Positions 4,572 to 11,391 of a stretch of 11,391 bases of DNA are shown in pieces (position 1 is the first letter of the stretch; the number at the start of each line of letters is the position of its first letter). The notes beneath the pieces are model-generated. The model saw only the letters and a list, made by a program, of their open reading frames with translations, did not search any database and was not told where the DNA came from. The DNA comes from Betaproteobacteria bacterium RIFCSPLOWO2_02_FULL_68_150 (lineage in GTDB: Bacteria; Pseudomonadota; Gammaproteobacteria; Burkholderiales; SG8-39): contig MERE01000121.1 of assembly GCA_001771975.1 (NCBI GenBank), forward strand, positions 1-11,391. The letters are read 5' to 3'. The position numbers and the translations under genes were made by a program.

Positions 4572-7538
4572 CTAGCGCGGTTTCCAGTTCGCGGCGTACA
4601 CGGCGTAGGCCGGGATGCCGGTGTTGCGGTAGAGCACCACGCCGTGATCGCGCCAGAGATGATGCGCATCGTCGGTACGCCCGGCGGCATGCGCGCCGGC
4701 CATGCCGGCGAGCAGCGCGAACTTCGCCCAAGCCAGGGTATCGAAGCGGCGCTGATCGAGCAGCGTGCGGGCGCGCTCGAACATCTGGTCGCCGTCACGC
4801 CGTGCCACGGCGGCGTAGAACTCGAAGCGCTGCCGTATTTCGGCGTTCATGGCTGGCGGCGCACAGCCGGTCCAGCGCGGCTCGAGCCAGAGCGGCCGGC
4901 GTTTCTCCGGCGCCAGGTGCGCCAGCGTCAACTCGGCCGCGAACTGCAGCTGCTCCAGCGTGTAGCGCGGCGGCTTGGCGCCGCACAATGCGCCTGGGCG
5001 CTTGAGCGCAAGCAGCGCGGCACGCACTTCGGCATCGGACGCCGCTGCCGGATCGGCAGCCGGGTCGAGCAGTATTTGCTGCAGCTCGAGGGCACGATTT
5101 TGCGCGGCCAGGCGCAGGGACCCTTCCTTGTCCACCCGCGCGCCCAGAAACGCCGGTTCCACGCCGGCCAGCATCTCGTACAGCGGCACCGGCGCAAGGG
5201 CCCCTTGCACCAGCGCGTTGGCGCTTCGCTGCGCGAAGCGGGCGCGCGCCGCTTCGAGCTGCACGTAGGGCCGGTAGTCGGAATTCACCGGCGCTTCGAG
5301 CGGCGCGAGCAGCTGCAGGACATGGCGGCGGTTGCCGAGCCGGCGCGCACCGACGTGCTCGCGCCCGGTCACGCCGATGCGTTTGAGTTCGTCCAGGAAC
5401 TCGGGCTCGTTGTGCGGCAGCTCGCCCAGCTGGGGCACCTGGCCGGTGGCCACCGCGATTGCAATCAGGTCGCCGCGGCTCGCCTCGAAGACTTCGAAGT
5501 CGGCGAAGTTTTCCGCCAAGGCGCCGAACACCGAGGCGAGCAGCCGGTCGTCGAACTCGTAGTACTGCAGCCACTGCACGAACAGGCCCTGCGGCGCGAG
5601 GTGGCGCTTGATGTCGCGGTAGAACTCGGTCGTGAACAGCCCCGCGACGCCGTTGACCCAGGGGTTCGAGGGCTCCGAAATGATCACGTCGTAGCGCTGG
5701 CCGTGGCGCGCGAAGTAACTCTTGGCGTCCTCGTAGTGCACGCGGCTGCGCGGGTCGTCGAACGGCCGCCGCACGCGCGGCGCAAAGCCGTGCGCGCCGG
5801 CCACCATGGCCGGTTCGATCTCGATCGTGTCGAGCACGCCCAGTGCGCGGTGCGTCAGCAGCACTTCGGCGGTGAGGCCCGAGCCGAAGCCGATGCTGGC
5901 GACGCGCCGGGCATCGGCCTTGAGCAGCAGCGGCAGCGCGCCGAGCAGCGTCATCGTGTACTCGTCCTCGATCGGCGGCAGCGACGGATTCAGACGGATC
6001 GAGGCATCCGGTTTGCCGTTGGTGGTGATGGTGACGATGCCGCCGGCGGCGACACGCAATGCCACCGAGGCGGTCTTGCCATCGCGGTAGAAGGCGACGC
6101 GCTGGCTCTCCGGCTGCGCCTTGCCGTAGCGGAAGACCCCGGACGAAAGCCGCTCGGTGTCGAGTACCGCGGCGCGCGCCGTCAACGCGGCAGCGAGCAG
6201 GCCCACGGCCACCGCGGCAAAGCCCTCGGCGCGCTGGCGCAGCGCGCCGGAGGCTCGCAGCAGCCATGCACCCAGCAGCATGTCGAGCGCGGCGCCGACG
6301 ATCAGCGCGAGCTTGACGCCGAGTTCGGGCATGAATACGTGAACCGCGAGCAGCACGCCCGCGATCGCGCCGAGCGTATTGGCCGCGTAGACCTGGCCGA
6401 TCGCGCGCTCGCCGTGGCCGCCGCGCAGCAACGCGTGAGTGAACAGCGGCAGCGTCACCCCGGCGAGAAAGGTCGCGGGCAGCATCACGGCGAAGGCGAT
6501 GGCGTGGCTGAAGAGATTGAACAGCGGATAGGCCGCGTCCTCGCGCCGCAGCGCGGTGAGCGCCCATTCCATCCAGTCGAAGCTCATGTGGTAGACGTAC
6601 AGCGTGGCCAGTGCCGCCAGCCCCATGCACAGCTGCACCAGCCCGCCGAAGCGCAGCGGATTGTCGAGGCGGTCGATGCGCCGGCGCGCCCAGAGCCCCC
6701 CCAGCGCCAGCCCGGTGATGAACGCCGAGAGCATCAGCTCGAAGGCCTGGAACGAGGAACCGAGCACGAGCGAGAGCATGCGGATCCACACGATCTCGTA
6801 GACGAACGACGCGGCCCCGGTGATGAAAGCCGCCGCGAGCAGCAGGCGCACGACCTGGCGCGCCGCGGCCGGCGCGCCGGCGGCCGGCGCGGCCGTGAAG
6901 GCCCGGGGTTCACCGCTCCGAGCGAGCAGCAGCACGATCGCGGCGAGCGCGAGATTCATCGCACCGCCGAGGCGCATCGTTCCGGCGAGTCCGAATCGAT
7001 CGAGCAGCCAGAATCCGGCCGCGAGGGCTCCCGCCGCGGCACCGATCGAATTGGTGAAATAGAGCAGCGCCAGGTGATGGCCGCTCGCCGCCGGGCCGCG
7101 ACGGATCACCGCGCCGCTCATGAGCGGAAAGGTCATGCCGAGCAGCACCGTCTGCGGCACGATCAGCAGCGCGCACAGCGCGTACTTGTAGGTCTCGACC
7201 GCATCGGGCGAGCCCAGCGCCGGCAGGACGTGCTCGAGCGAAGCCTGCGTCGCCCAGACGAACACCGGATCGAACGCGAATGCGGCGAGCCCGATCGCGG
7301 CCTCGATCGCGCCATAAGCCGCCAGCAGGTTCGGCAGGCGCGCGCTGCAGCGGCTCGCGAGCCAGGCACCGAGCGCCATGCCGCCCATGAATGCCGCCAG
7401 CACGAAGGACTGCGCGAACGCCGCGGCGCCGAGGAAGAGCTTCAGGTAGTGCGACCAGAGCGATTCGTAGATCAGGCCGGTGAAGCCCGAAAGCGTGAAC
7501 AGGGCGAACAGCACCCCGGTACCGAGCGGCAAGCGCAT
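4572..7538 (-). CDS. Fused membrane protein / spermidine-synthase-like protein
   Basis: A 988-residue protein with three parts. Residues 1-460 hold many hydrophobic helices in two related halves: SGFTGLIYESLW (17-28) is echoed by GAASFVYEIVW (241-251), and NSIGAAAGALAAG (163-175) by NTLGAIAGVLLAV (387-399). Residues about 465-765 are a spermidine-synthase-type Rossmann domain: IGFGSGLTAEVLL (549-561), the acidic turn DTIEIEP (570-576) and YDVIISEPSNPW (616-627). The classical GGGDG is GFGSG here, and the catalytic Asp position in YDVIISD is Glu622, so true polyamine synthesis is doubtful. Residues 766-988 are a helical, TPR-like tail. Membrane-fused SpeE-like proteins are widespread, but their substrates are mostly unknown. 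ATG 7538 was chosen because the longer frame to 7685 has an arginine-rich, non-hydrophobic extension running into the upstream gene. It starts 7 bases after the dehydrogenase stop with no clear Shine-Dalgarno, suggesting translational coupling. Confidence 0.88.
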   Translation of the reverse strand: MRLPLGTGVLFALFTLSGFTGLIYESLWSHYLKLFLGAAAFAQSFVLAAFMGGMALGAWLASRCSARLPNLLAAYGAIEAAIGLAAFAFDPVFVWATQASLEHVLPALGSPDAVETYKYALCALLIVPQTVLLGMTFPLMSGAVIRRGPAASGHHLALLYFTNSIGAAAGALAAGFWLLDRFGLAGTMRLGGAMNLALAAIVLLLARSGEPRAFTAAPAAGAPAAARQVVRLLLAAAFITGAASFVYEIVWIRMLSLVLGSSFQAFELMLSAFITGLALGGLWARRRIDRLDNPLRFGGLVQLCMGLAALATLYVYHMSFDWMEWALTALRREDAAYPLFNLFSHAIAFAVMLPATFLAGVTLPLFTHALLRGGHGERAIGQVYAANTLGAIAGVLLAVHVFMPELGVKLALIVGAALDMLLGAWLLRASGALRQRAEGFAAVAVGLLAAALTARAAVLDTERLSSGVFRYGKAQPESQRVAFYRDGKTASVALRVAAGGIVTITTNGKPDASIRLNPSLPPIEDEYTMTLLGALPLLLKADARRVASIGFGSGLTAEVLLTHRALGVLDTIEIEPAMVAGAHGFAPRVRRPFDDPRSRVHYEDAKSYFARHGQRYDVIISEPSNPWVNGVAGLFTTEFYRDIKRHLAPQGLFVQWLQYYEFDDRLLASVFGALAENFADFEVFEASRGDLIAIAVATGQVPQLGELPHNEPEFLDELKRIGVTGREHVGARRLGNRRHVLQLLAPLEAPVNSDYRPYVQLEAARARFAQRSANALVQGALAPVPLYEMLAGVEPAFLGARVDKEGSLRLAAQNRALELQQILLDPAADPAAASDAEVRAALLALKRPGALCGAKPPRYTLEQLQFAAELTLAHLAPEKRRPLWLEPRWTGCAPPAMNAEIRQRFEFYAAVARRDGDQMFERARTLLDQRRFDTLAWAKFALLAGMAGAHAAGRTDDAHHLWRDHGVVLYRNTGIPAYAVYAANWKPR

Positions 7539-7545
7539 CGCGCGG

Positions 7546-8424
7546 CTAGCGCGCCGGGGACTCGCCCGCGACCTGCAGGAACACGGCGCAGGAGTCGAGC
7601 TTGCCCAGTTGCGCGCGCCGTCCGGCCTGGAACTGGCTGCGAACCAGCGCGGCAATCGGCGCCGGGCGGTCGAGCTCGGCGGCAAGCGCGACGAAATAGC
7701 GCAGGTCCTTTTCCATCAGCTCGAGCTGGAACTGGGGTGCGAAGTCGCGCTTGAAAATCTTGGGCAGCTTGGCTTTCAGAAGACGCGACCCGGCAGCGCC
7801 CTCGCCGAGGATCTCGAGCGCCGCCGCGCGGTCGATCCCCGCGGCCTCGGTGACCTGCGCGGCTTCCGCCAGCGCCGCGGTGGTGATTCCGGAGAGCATG
7901 TTGTTGACCAGCTTGATCGTCGCACCGGCGCCCGCATCGCCCATGCGCTTCGCCAGCCGGCCCATCGCCCGGAACAGCGGCTGCGCGCGCTCGAAAGCGT
8001 CCGCGGCGCCGCCGGCCATGAAAACGAGCTCGCGGCTTGCCGCCTGCGCGATCGAGCCCGAGACCGGTGCATCGAGATAGCTCGCGCCCTTTGCCGCCGC
8101 CGCGCTGCCGATTTCGCGCGCGAGCCCGGGGGTAATGGTGCTCGAATCGACGATGACCGCGCCGCTTTCGATCGCGGCGAGAACGCCGTGTGACCCCAGC
8201 ATGACTTCGCGCGCGGCCGCGTCGTCGGCGACCATCGAGACGACGAACGCGGCGCCGCGCGCCGCCGCCGCCGGCGAATCGGCGACCGCGATGCCCAGCT
8301 CGGAAAAGGGTTTCGCTTTCGCGCGGTCGCGGTTGTAGAGGCGCAGCTCGAAGCCCGCGGCGTGCAGGTTCAGCGCCATGCGCGAGCCCATCGCGCCAAG
8401 CCCCACGAATGCAACCGTGCTCAT
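7546..8424 (-). CDS. NAD(P)-dependent beta-hydroxyacid dehydrogenase (3-hydroxyisobutyrate / tartronate semialdehyde reductase family)
   Basis: A full-length 292-residue member of the beta-hydroxyacid dehydrogenase family. The dinucleotide-binding loop is GLGAMG (residues 8-13). The substrate-binding stretches are VDSSTITPG (92-100) and DAPVSGS (118-124), and the catalytic lysine is Lys171 in KLVNNMLSG. LYNRDRAKAKPF after the second strand carries an arginine (Arg32) where NADP-preferring members have one, so NADP(H) is the likely cofactor (inference). Substrates in the family include 3-hydroxyisobutyrate, tartronate semialdehyde, glyoxylate and succinic semialdehyde; which applies here is not evident. 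The start ATG at 8424 has AGGAG 10 bases upstream (8435-8439). The protein is the first gene of a two-gene minus-strand unit with the spermidine-synthase-like gene and is divergent from the glutamate dehydrogenase. Confidence 0.93.
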   Translation of the reverse strand: MSTVAFVGLGAMGSRMALNLHAAGFELRLYNRDRAKAKPFSELGIAVADSPAAAARGAAFVVSMVADDAAAREVMLGSHGVLAAIESGAVIVDSSTITPGLAREIGSAAAAKGASYLDAPVSGSIAQAASRELVFMAGGAADAFERAQPLFRAMGRLAKRMGDAGAGATIKLVNNMLSGITTAALAEAAQVTEAAGIDRAAALEILGEGAAGSRLLKAKLPKIFKRDFAPQFQLELMEKDLRYFVALAAELDRPAPIAALVRSQFQAGRRAQLGKLDSCAVFLQVAGESPAR

Positions 8425-8501
8425 CGTCGTCGCTCTCCTCGCGCCTCGCGGCAGACTGCTAGACTACCAAATGAACCGCCTCCCCGGCGCGGGAGACGAC
8501 T
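8425..8501. promoter_or_regulatory. Divergent intergenic region between the dehydrogenase and glutamate dehydrogenase
   Basis: These 77 bases must hold the promoters for both outward genes, unless they are read from further away. Both ribosome binding sites are visible: AGGAG for the minus gene and GGGAG (8491-8495) for the plus gene. The only AT-richer part is TAGACTACCAAATGAA (8460-8475). TAGACT (8460-8465) is a poor -10 candidate for the plus strand and has no -35 partner. ATG 8471 opens a frame that closes after 21 codons and was not called. Confidence 0.45.
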
Positions 8502-11391
8502 ATGCGAACCGAGCAAGGCAAGTCCGAGCGTCTTGAAGCCGTGGTCGCGATGCTGCGCGGCAAAGTGGCGCGCGAGAGCCGCGCGCCGCTGGAACGCTTC
8601 GCGCGCGAGTACTACGGCCGCCTCGACCCGGAGGACATCGCCGAGCGCGCGCCGGCCGATCTGTGCGGCGCGGCGCTCTCGCACTGGAACTTCGCGCAGC
8701 GCCGCGAGCCGGGCCGGGCGCGGCTGCGCGTGTTCAACCCGGCGCTCGAGGAGCACGGCTGGCAGTCGCCGCACACGATCATCGAGATCGTCAACGACGA
8801 CATGCCGTTCCTGGTGGACTCGGTGACGATGGAGGTGAACCGCCACGGGCTGACGCTGCACCTCATCATTCATCCGATCGTGGCGGGCGAATCGATCATG
8901 CACGTCGAGGTCGATCGGATCACCGAGGCGGCGAAGCGCGACGAGCTGCAGGCCGATCTCGAACGCATTCTCGGAGACGTGCGCGTGGCGGTCGAGGATT
9001 GGCGCAAGATGACGGCGCAGGCGCGCAGCCTCGCGGCCGGGCTCGAGCGCCAGCCGCCGCCCTTGGGCGCGGAGGAGCTGGCCGAAGGCCGGGCGTTTCT
9101 CGAGTGGCTGGCCGACGATCACTTCACGTTCCTCGGCTACCGCTGCCACGATCTGGTCACTCTGGACGGGCGCGACGCGCTGCAGGTGGTGCGCGGCTCG
9201 GGGCTGGGCGTCCTGCGCGAGACCGCGTCGCGCAGCCTCTCGACGAGCTTCGCCGCCCTGCCGTCGCCGACGCGCGTCTACGCGCGCGTGAAAGACCTGC
9301 TGACTCTCACCAAGTCGAACTCCCGCTCGACCGTGCACCGGCCCGGCTATCTCGACTCGATCGGCATCAAACGCTACGACGAGCGCGGCGAAGTGTGCGG
9401 CGAGCACCGTTTTCTCGGCCTGTATACGCATACCGCGTACAGCGCGAGTCCCTCCGAGATTCCGCTGTTGCGGCGCAAGGTGGCCAACGTCGTCGCCCGC
9501 GGAGGCTTCGCTTCCGCTGGGCACGCCGCCAAGGCGCTCGAAACCATCCTCGCGAACTACCCGCGCGACGAGCTGTTCATGATCGGCGAGGACGAGCTCT
9601 GGGAGACCGCGGCCGGCATCCTGCACCTGGGGGAGCGGCAGCGCTTTCGCCTGTTCGTGCGGCGCGACCCGTTCGAGCGGTTCCTGGCGTGCCTCATCTA
9701 TGCGCCGCGCGAGCACTACAGCACCGAGCTGCGCGGCAAATGGCAGGCGATCCTCACCGAGGCGTTCAACGGCCAGAGCTCGGACTTCAACGTGCACCTG
9801 TCGGAATCGGCGCTCGTGCGTGTCCTCATGACGGTGCGCACCAGCCCGGGAAGCATTCCCGCGTACGACGTGCGCGCGATCGAACGGCGGCTCGCGGCGG
9901 CCGCGCGGCGCTGGGAGGATGTCCTCAAGCAGGCGCTCCTCGAGCAGCTCGGGGAGGCTCGCGGCAACGCGCTGTGGCGGCAGTTCGGCACGGCCTTCCC
10001 CGCGGCGTACCGCGAGGACTTTCCGGCGCCGAGCGCGGTGCCCGACCTCGAGTTGATGGAGCGGGTCGCGGCGAGCGGCGCGCTCGGCATGAGCCTGTAC
10101 CGGCCGCTCGAGGCGCCGCCGGGAACGATGCGCTTCAAGCTCGTGCGCAAGGGCGCCCCGATCGCGCTCTCGGACAGCCTGCCGATGCTCGAGCGCATGG
10201 GCCTGCGCGTGGTGGAGGAACGGCCGTACCGCGTCGCGACGCCGGGTGCCGAGCTTTCGATCGACGATTTCAGCGTCTCGGCAGCGGGACAGGCCGACAT
10301 CGAGATCGACGCGGTGCACCGGATCTTCGAGGACGCTTTCGGGCGCGTGTTCGCCGGCGAGATCGAGAACGACGACTTCAATCGCCTGGTGCTGGCGGCG
10401 CGCCTCCCTGCGCAAGAGATCGTCGTCCTGCGCGCCTATGCGAGGTACCTGCGCCAGATCGGTTTCCCGCTGTCGCAGGCGTTCATCCAGGCGGCGATGG
10501 CGAATCATCCGCTGGTCGCGCGCATGCTGGTGAGTCTCTACCGGCTGCGCTTCGACCCCGAGGCCGCCGATGACGAGGCCGCGGCGCGGCAGGTAGGCGC
10601 GATCGAGCGGGCGCTCGACAAGGTGGACAACCTGAGCGAAGACCGGGTGCTGCGGCAATACCTCGCGCTCGTCCTCGCCACCACGCGCACGAACTACTGG
10701 CGGCGCGACGCCGGCGGCAAACGCCGGTCGTTCCTCTCCTTCAAGCTCGATCCGTCGAAGGTGCCGGGCCTGCCCGAGCCCAAGCCGATGTTCGAGATCT
10801 TCGTCTACTCGGCGCGCTTCGAGGGCGTGCACCTGCGCGGCGGCAGGGTGGCGCGCGGCGGACTTCGCTGGTCGGACCGGCCGGAGGATTTCCGCACCGA
10901 GGTGCTCGGCCTGGTGAAGGCGCAGATGGTGAAGAACGCGGTGATCGTGCCGGTGGGCTCGAAGGGCGGCTTTGTCCTCAAGCGCGCGCCCAACCCTGCG
11001 GAGCGCGAGGCCTTCCTCAAGGAGGGCGTCGCCTGTTACCAGGATTACCTGCGCGGGCTGCTCGACCTGACCGACAACCTTGTCGGAGGCAAGGTGGTGC
11101 CGCCGCCGCAGCTGCGGCGCCACGACGCGGACGATCCGTACCTCGTCGTCGCCGCCGACAAGGGCACGGCGAGCTTCTCCGATTACGCCAACGCGATCAG
11201 CCGGGAGTACGGCTTCTGGCTCGACGATGCCTTTGCCTCGGGCGGATCGGCGGGCTACGACCACAAGGCGATGGGCATCACGGCGCGCGGCGCCTGGGAG
11301 TCGGTCAAGCGCCACTTCCGCGAGATGGGGCTCGACACCCAGGCGAGCGGCTTCACCGTGGTCGGAATCGGCGACATGCAGGGCGACGTGT
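8502..11391 (+). CDS. gdhB: NAD-specific glutamate dehydrogenase, large type (N-terminal 963 residues, cut by window edge)
   Basis: Catalyses oxidative deamination of glutamate to 2-oxoglutarate and ammonia with NAD, usually for catabolic use of amino acids in the cytoplasm. The frame is open from ATG 8502 to the window end without a stop, giving 963 codons of a family that is about 1600 residues long. The N-terminal region has IVNDDMPFLVDSV, a family hallmark, followed by the long regulatory part with ACT-like segments (DDHFTFLGYR; LTKSNSRSTVHRPGYLDSIG; RFRLFVRRDPFERFLACLIY). The catalytic core begins near residue 740: GGLRWSDRPEDFRTEVLGLV (786-805), KAQMVKNAVIVPVGSKGGF with Lys811 and Lys821, KGTASFSDYAN, GGSAGYDHKAMGITARGAWE and finally VVGIGDMQGDV at the edge. 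GGGAG lies 7 bases before the start. The gene is divergent from the hydroxyacid dehydrogenase. The symbol follows the Pseudomonas naming of this type. Confidence 0.96.
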   Translation, partial: MRTEQGKSERLEAVVAMLRGKVARESRAPLERFAREYYGRLDPEDIAERAPADLCGAALSHWNFAQRREPGRARLRVFNPALEEHGWQSPHTIIEIVNDDMPFLVDSVTMEVNRHGLTLHLIIHPIVAGESIMHVEVDRITEAAKRDELQADLERILGDVRVAVEDWRKMTAQARSLAAGLERQPPPLGAEELAEGRAFLEWLADDHFTFLGYRCHDLVTLDGRDALQVVRGSGLGVLRETASRSLSTSFAALPSPTRVYARVKDLLTLTKSNSRSTVHRPGYLDSIGIKRYDERGEVCGEHRFLGLYTHTAYSASPSEIPLLRRKVANVVARGGFASAGHAAKALETILANYPRDELFMIGEDELWETAAGILHLGERQRFRLFVRRDPFERFLACLIYAPREHYSTELRGKWQAILTEAFNGQSSDFNVHLSESALVRVLMTVRTSPGSIPAYDVRAIERRLAAAARRWEDVLKQALLEQLGEARGNALWRQFGTAFPAAYREDFPAPSAVPDLELMERVAASGALGMSLYRPLEAPPGTMRFKLVRKGAPIALSDSLPMLERMGLRVVEERPYRVATPGAELSIDDFSVSAAGQADIEIDAVHRIFEDAFGRVFAGEIENDDFNRLVLAARLPAQEIVVLRAYARYLRQIGFPLSQAFIQAAMANHPLVARMLVSLYRLRFDPEAADDEAAARQVGAIERALDKVDNLSEDRVLRQYLALVLATTRTNYWRRDAGGKRRSFLSFKLDPSKVPGLPEPKPMFEIFVYSARFEGVHLRGGRVARGGLRWSDRPEDFRTEVLGLVKAQMVKNAVIVPVGSKGGFVLKRAPNPAEREAFLKEGVACYQDYLRGLLDLTDNLVGGKVVPPPQLRRHDADDPYLVVAADKGTASFSDYANAISREYGFWLDDAFASGGSAGYDHKAMGITARGAWESVKRHFREMGLDTQASGFTVVGIGDMQGDV

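Noticed and set aside
7539..7685. A 49-residue N-terminal extension of the spermidine-synthase-like protein.
   Set aside because: It overlaps the end of the dehydrogenase in another frame and is basic, low-complexity sequence before a clean hydrophobic first helix starting at ATG 7538.
4452..7754. A 1100-codon open frame on the plus strand opposite the spermidine-synthase-like gene.
   Set aside because: The product is low-complexity R/Q/E/H sequence covering the end of the anti-sigma remnant and the whole opposite gene; the minus strand carries coherent membrane and Rossmann motifs.
8471..8536. A short frame starting at ATG 8471 upstream of the glutamate dehydrogenase, considered as a leader peptide.
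   Set aside because: It has no ribosome binding site and no regulatory features such as codon runs or a hairpin, and it overlaps the real start.
8421..11315. A 964-codon open frame on the minus strand opposite the glutamate dehydrogenase.
   Set aside because: It is a shadow of GC-rich codon bias: the plus-strand frame has clear, ordered glutamate dehydrogenase motifs, while the antisense product is rich in R, A, H and E with no recognisable domain or ribosome binding site.

Overview
This is a GC-rich chromosomal window in which every gene shows the same strong G/C third-position bias. No tRNA, rRNA, CRISPR array, insertion sequence or phage gene was seen. The gene families (large NAD-specific glutamate dehydrogenase, YccU-like CoA-binding protein, circularly permuted ATP-grasp, and an ECF sigma locus of a type I associate with Burkholderiales-like genomes) suggest a soil or freshwater betaproteobacterium. 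That placement is an inference from recalled families, not a search.

Layout, left to right. Positions 1-633 (minus) hold the N-terminal part of a circularly permuted ATP-grasp protein that runs off the left edge. A YccU-like CoA-binding protein lies at 763-1233 (minus). It is divergent, across a 56-bp gap, from a two-gene plus-strand unit: an HSL-family esterase (1290-2237) that overlaps by 4 bases a thiamine-diphosphate enzyme resembling the acetolactate synthase large subunit (2234-3913). Both divergent genes have a -10-like hexamer exactly 8 bases before their ATG, which suggests leaderless mRNAs.

Positions 3982-4546 are the strangest part. Two short overlapping reading frames look like the compressed remains of a three-gene locus: an exported small protein, an ECF sigma factor and its anti-sigma-like partner. 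Three internal losses appear to have stitched conserved pieces together, all in frame. The result could be a microdeleted pseudogene locus, a set of assembly collapses, or less likely new miniature proteins.

Positions 4572-8424 (minus) form a probable operon: a beta-hydroxyacid dehydrogenase (7546-8424), followed after 7 bases by a 988-residue membrane protein fused to a spermidine-synthase-like domain (4572-7538). Divergent from it is the N-terminal 963 residues of a roughly 1600-residue NAD-dependent glutamate dehydrogenase (8502 to the right edge). Apart from oxidoreductase and central-metabolism themes (pyruvate-type ThDP chemistry, hydroxyacid oxidation, glutamate deamination), the genes do not form one evident pathway. 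I see no convincing new defence or mobile system; the compressed sigma locus is the main anomaly.
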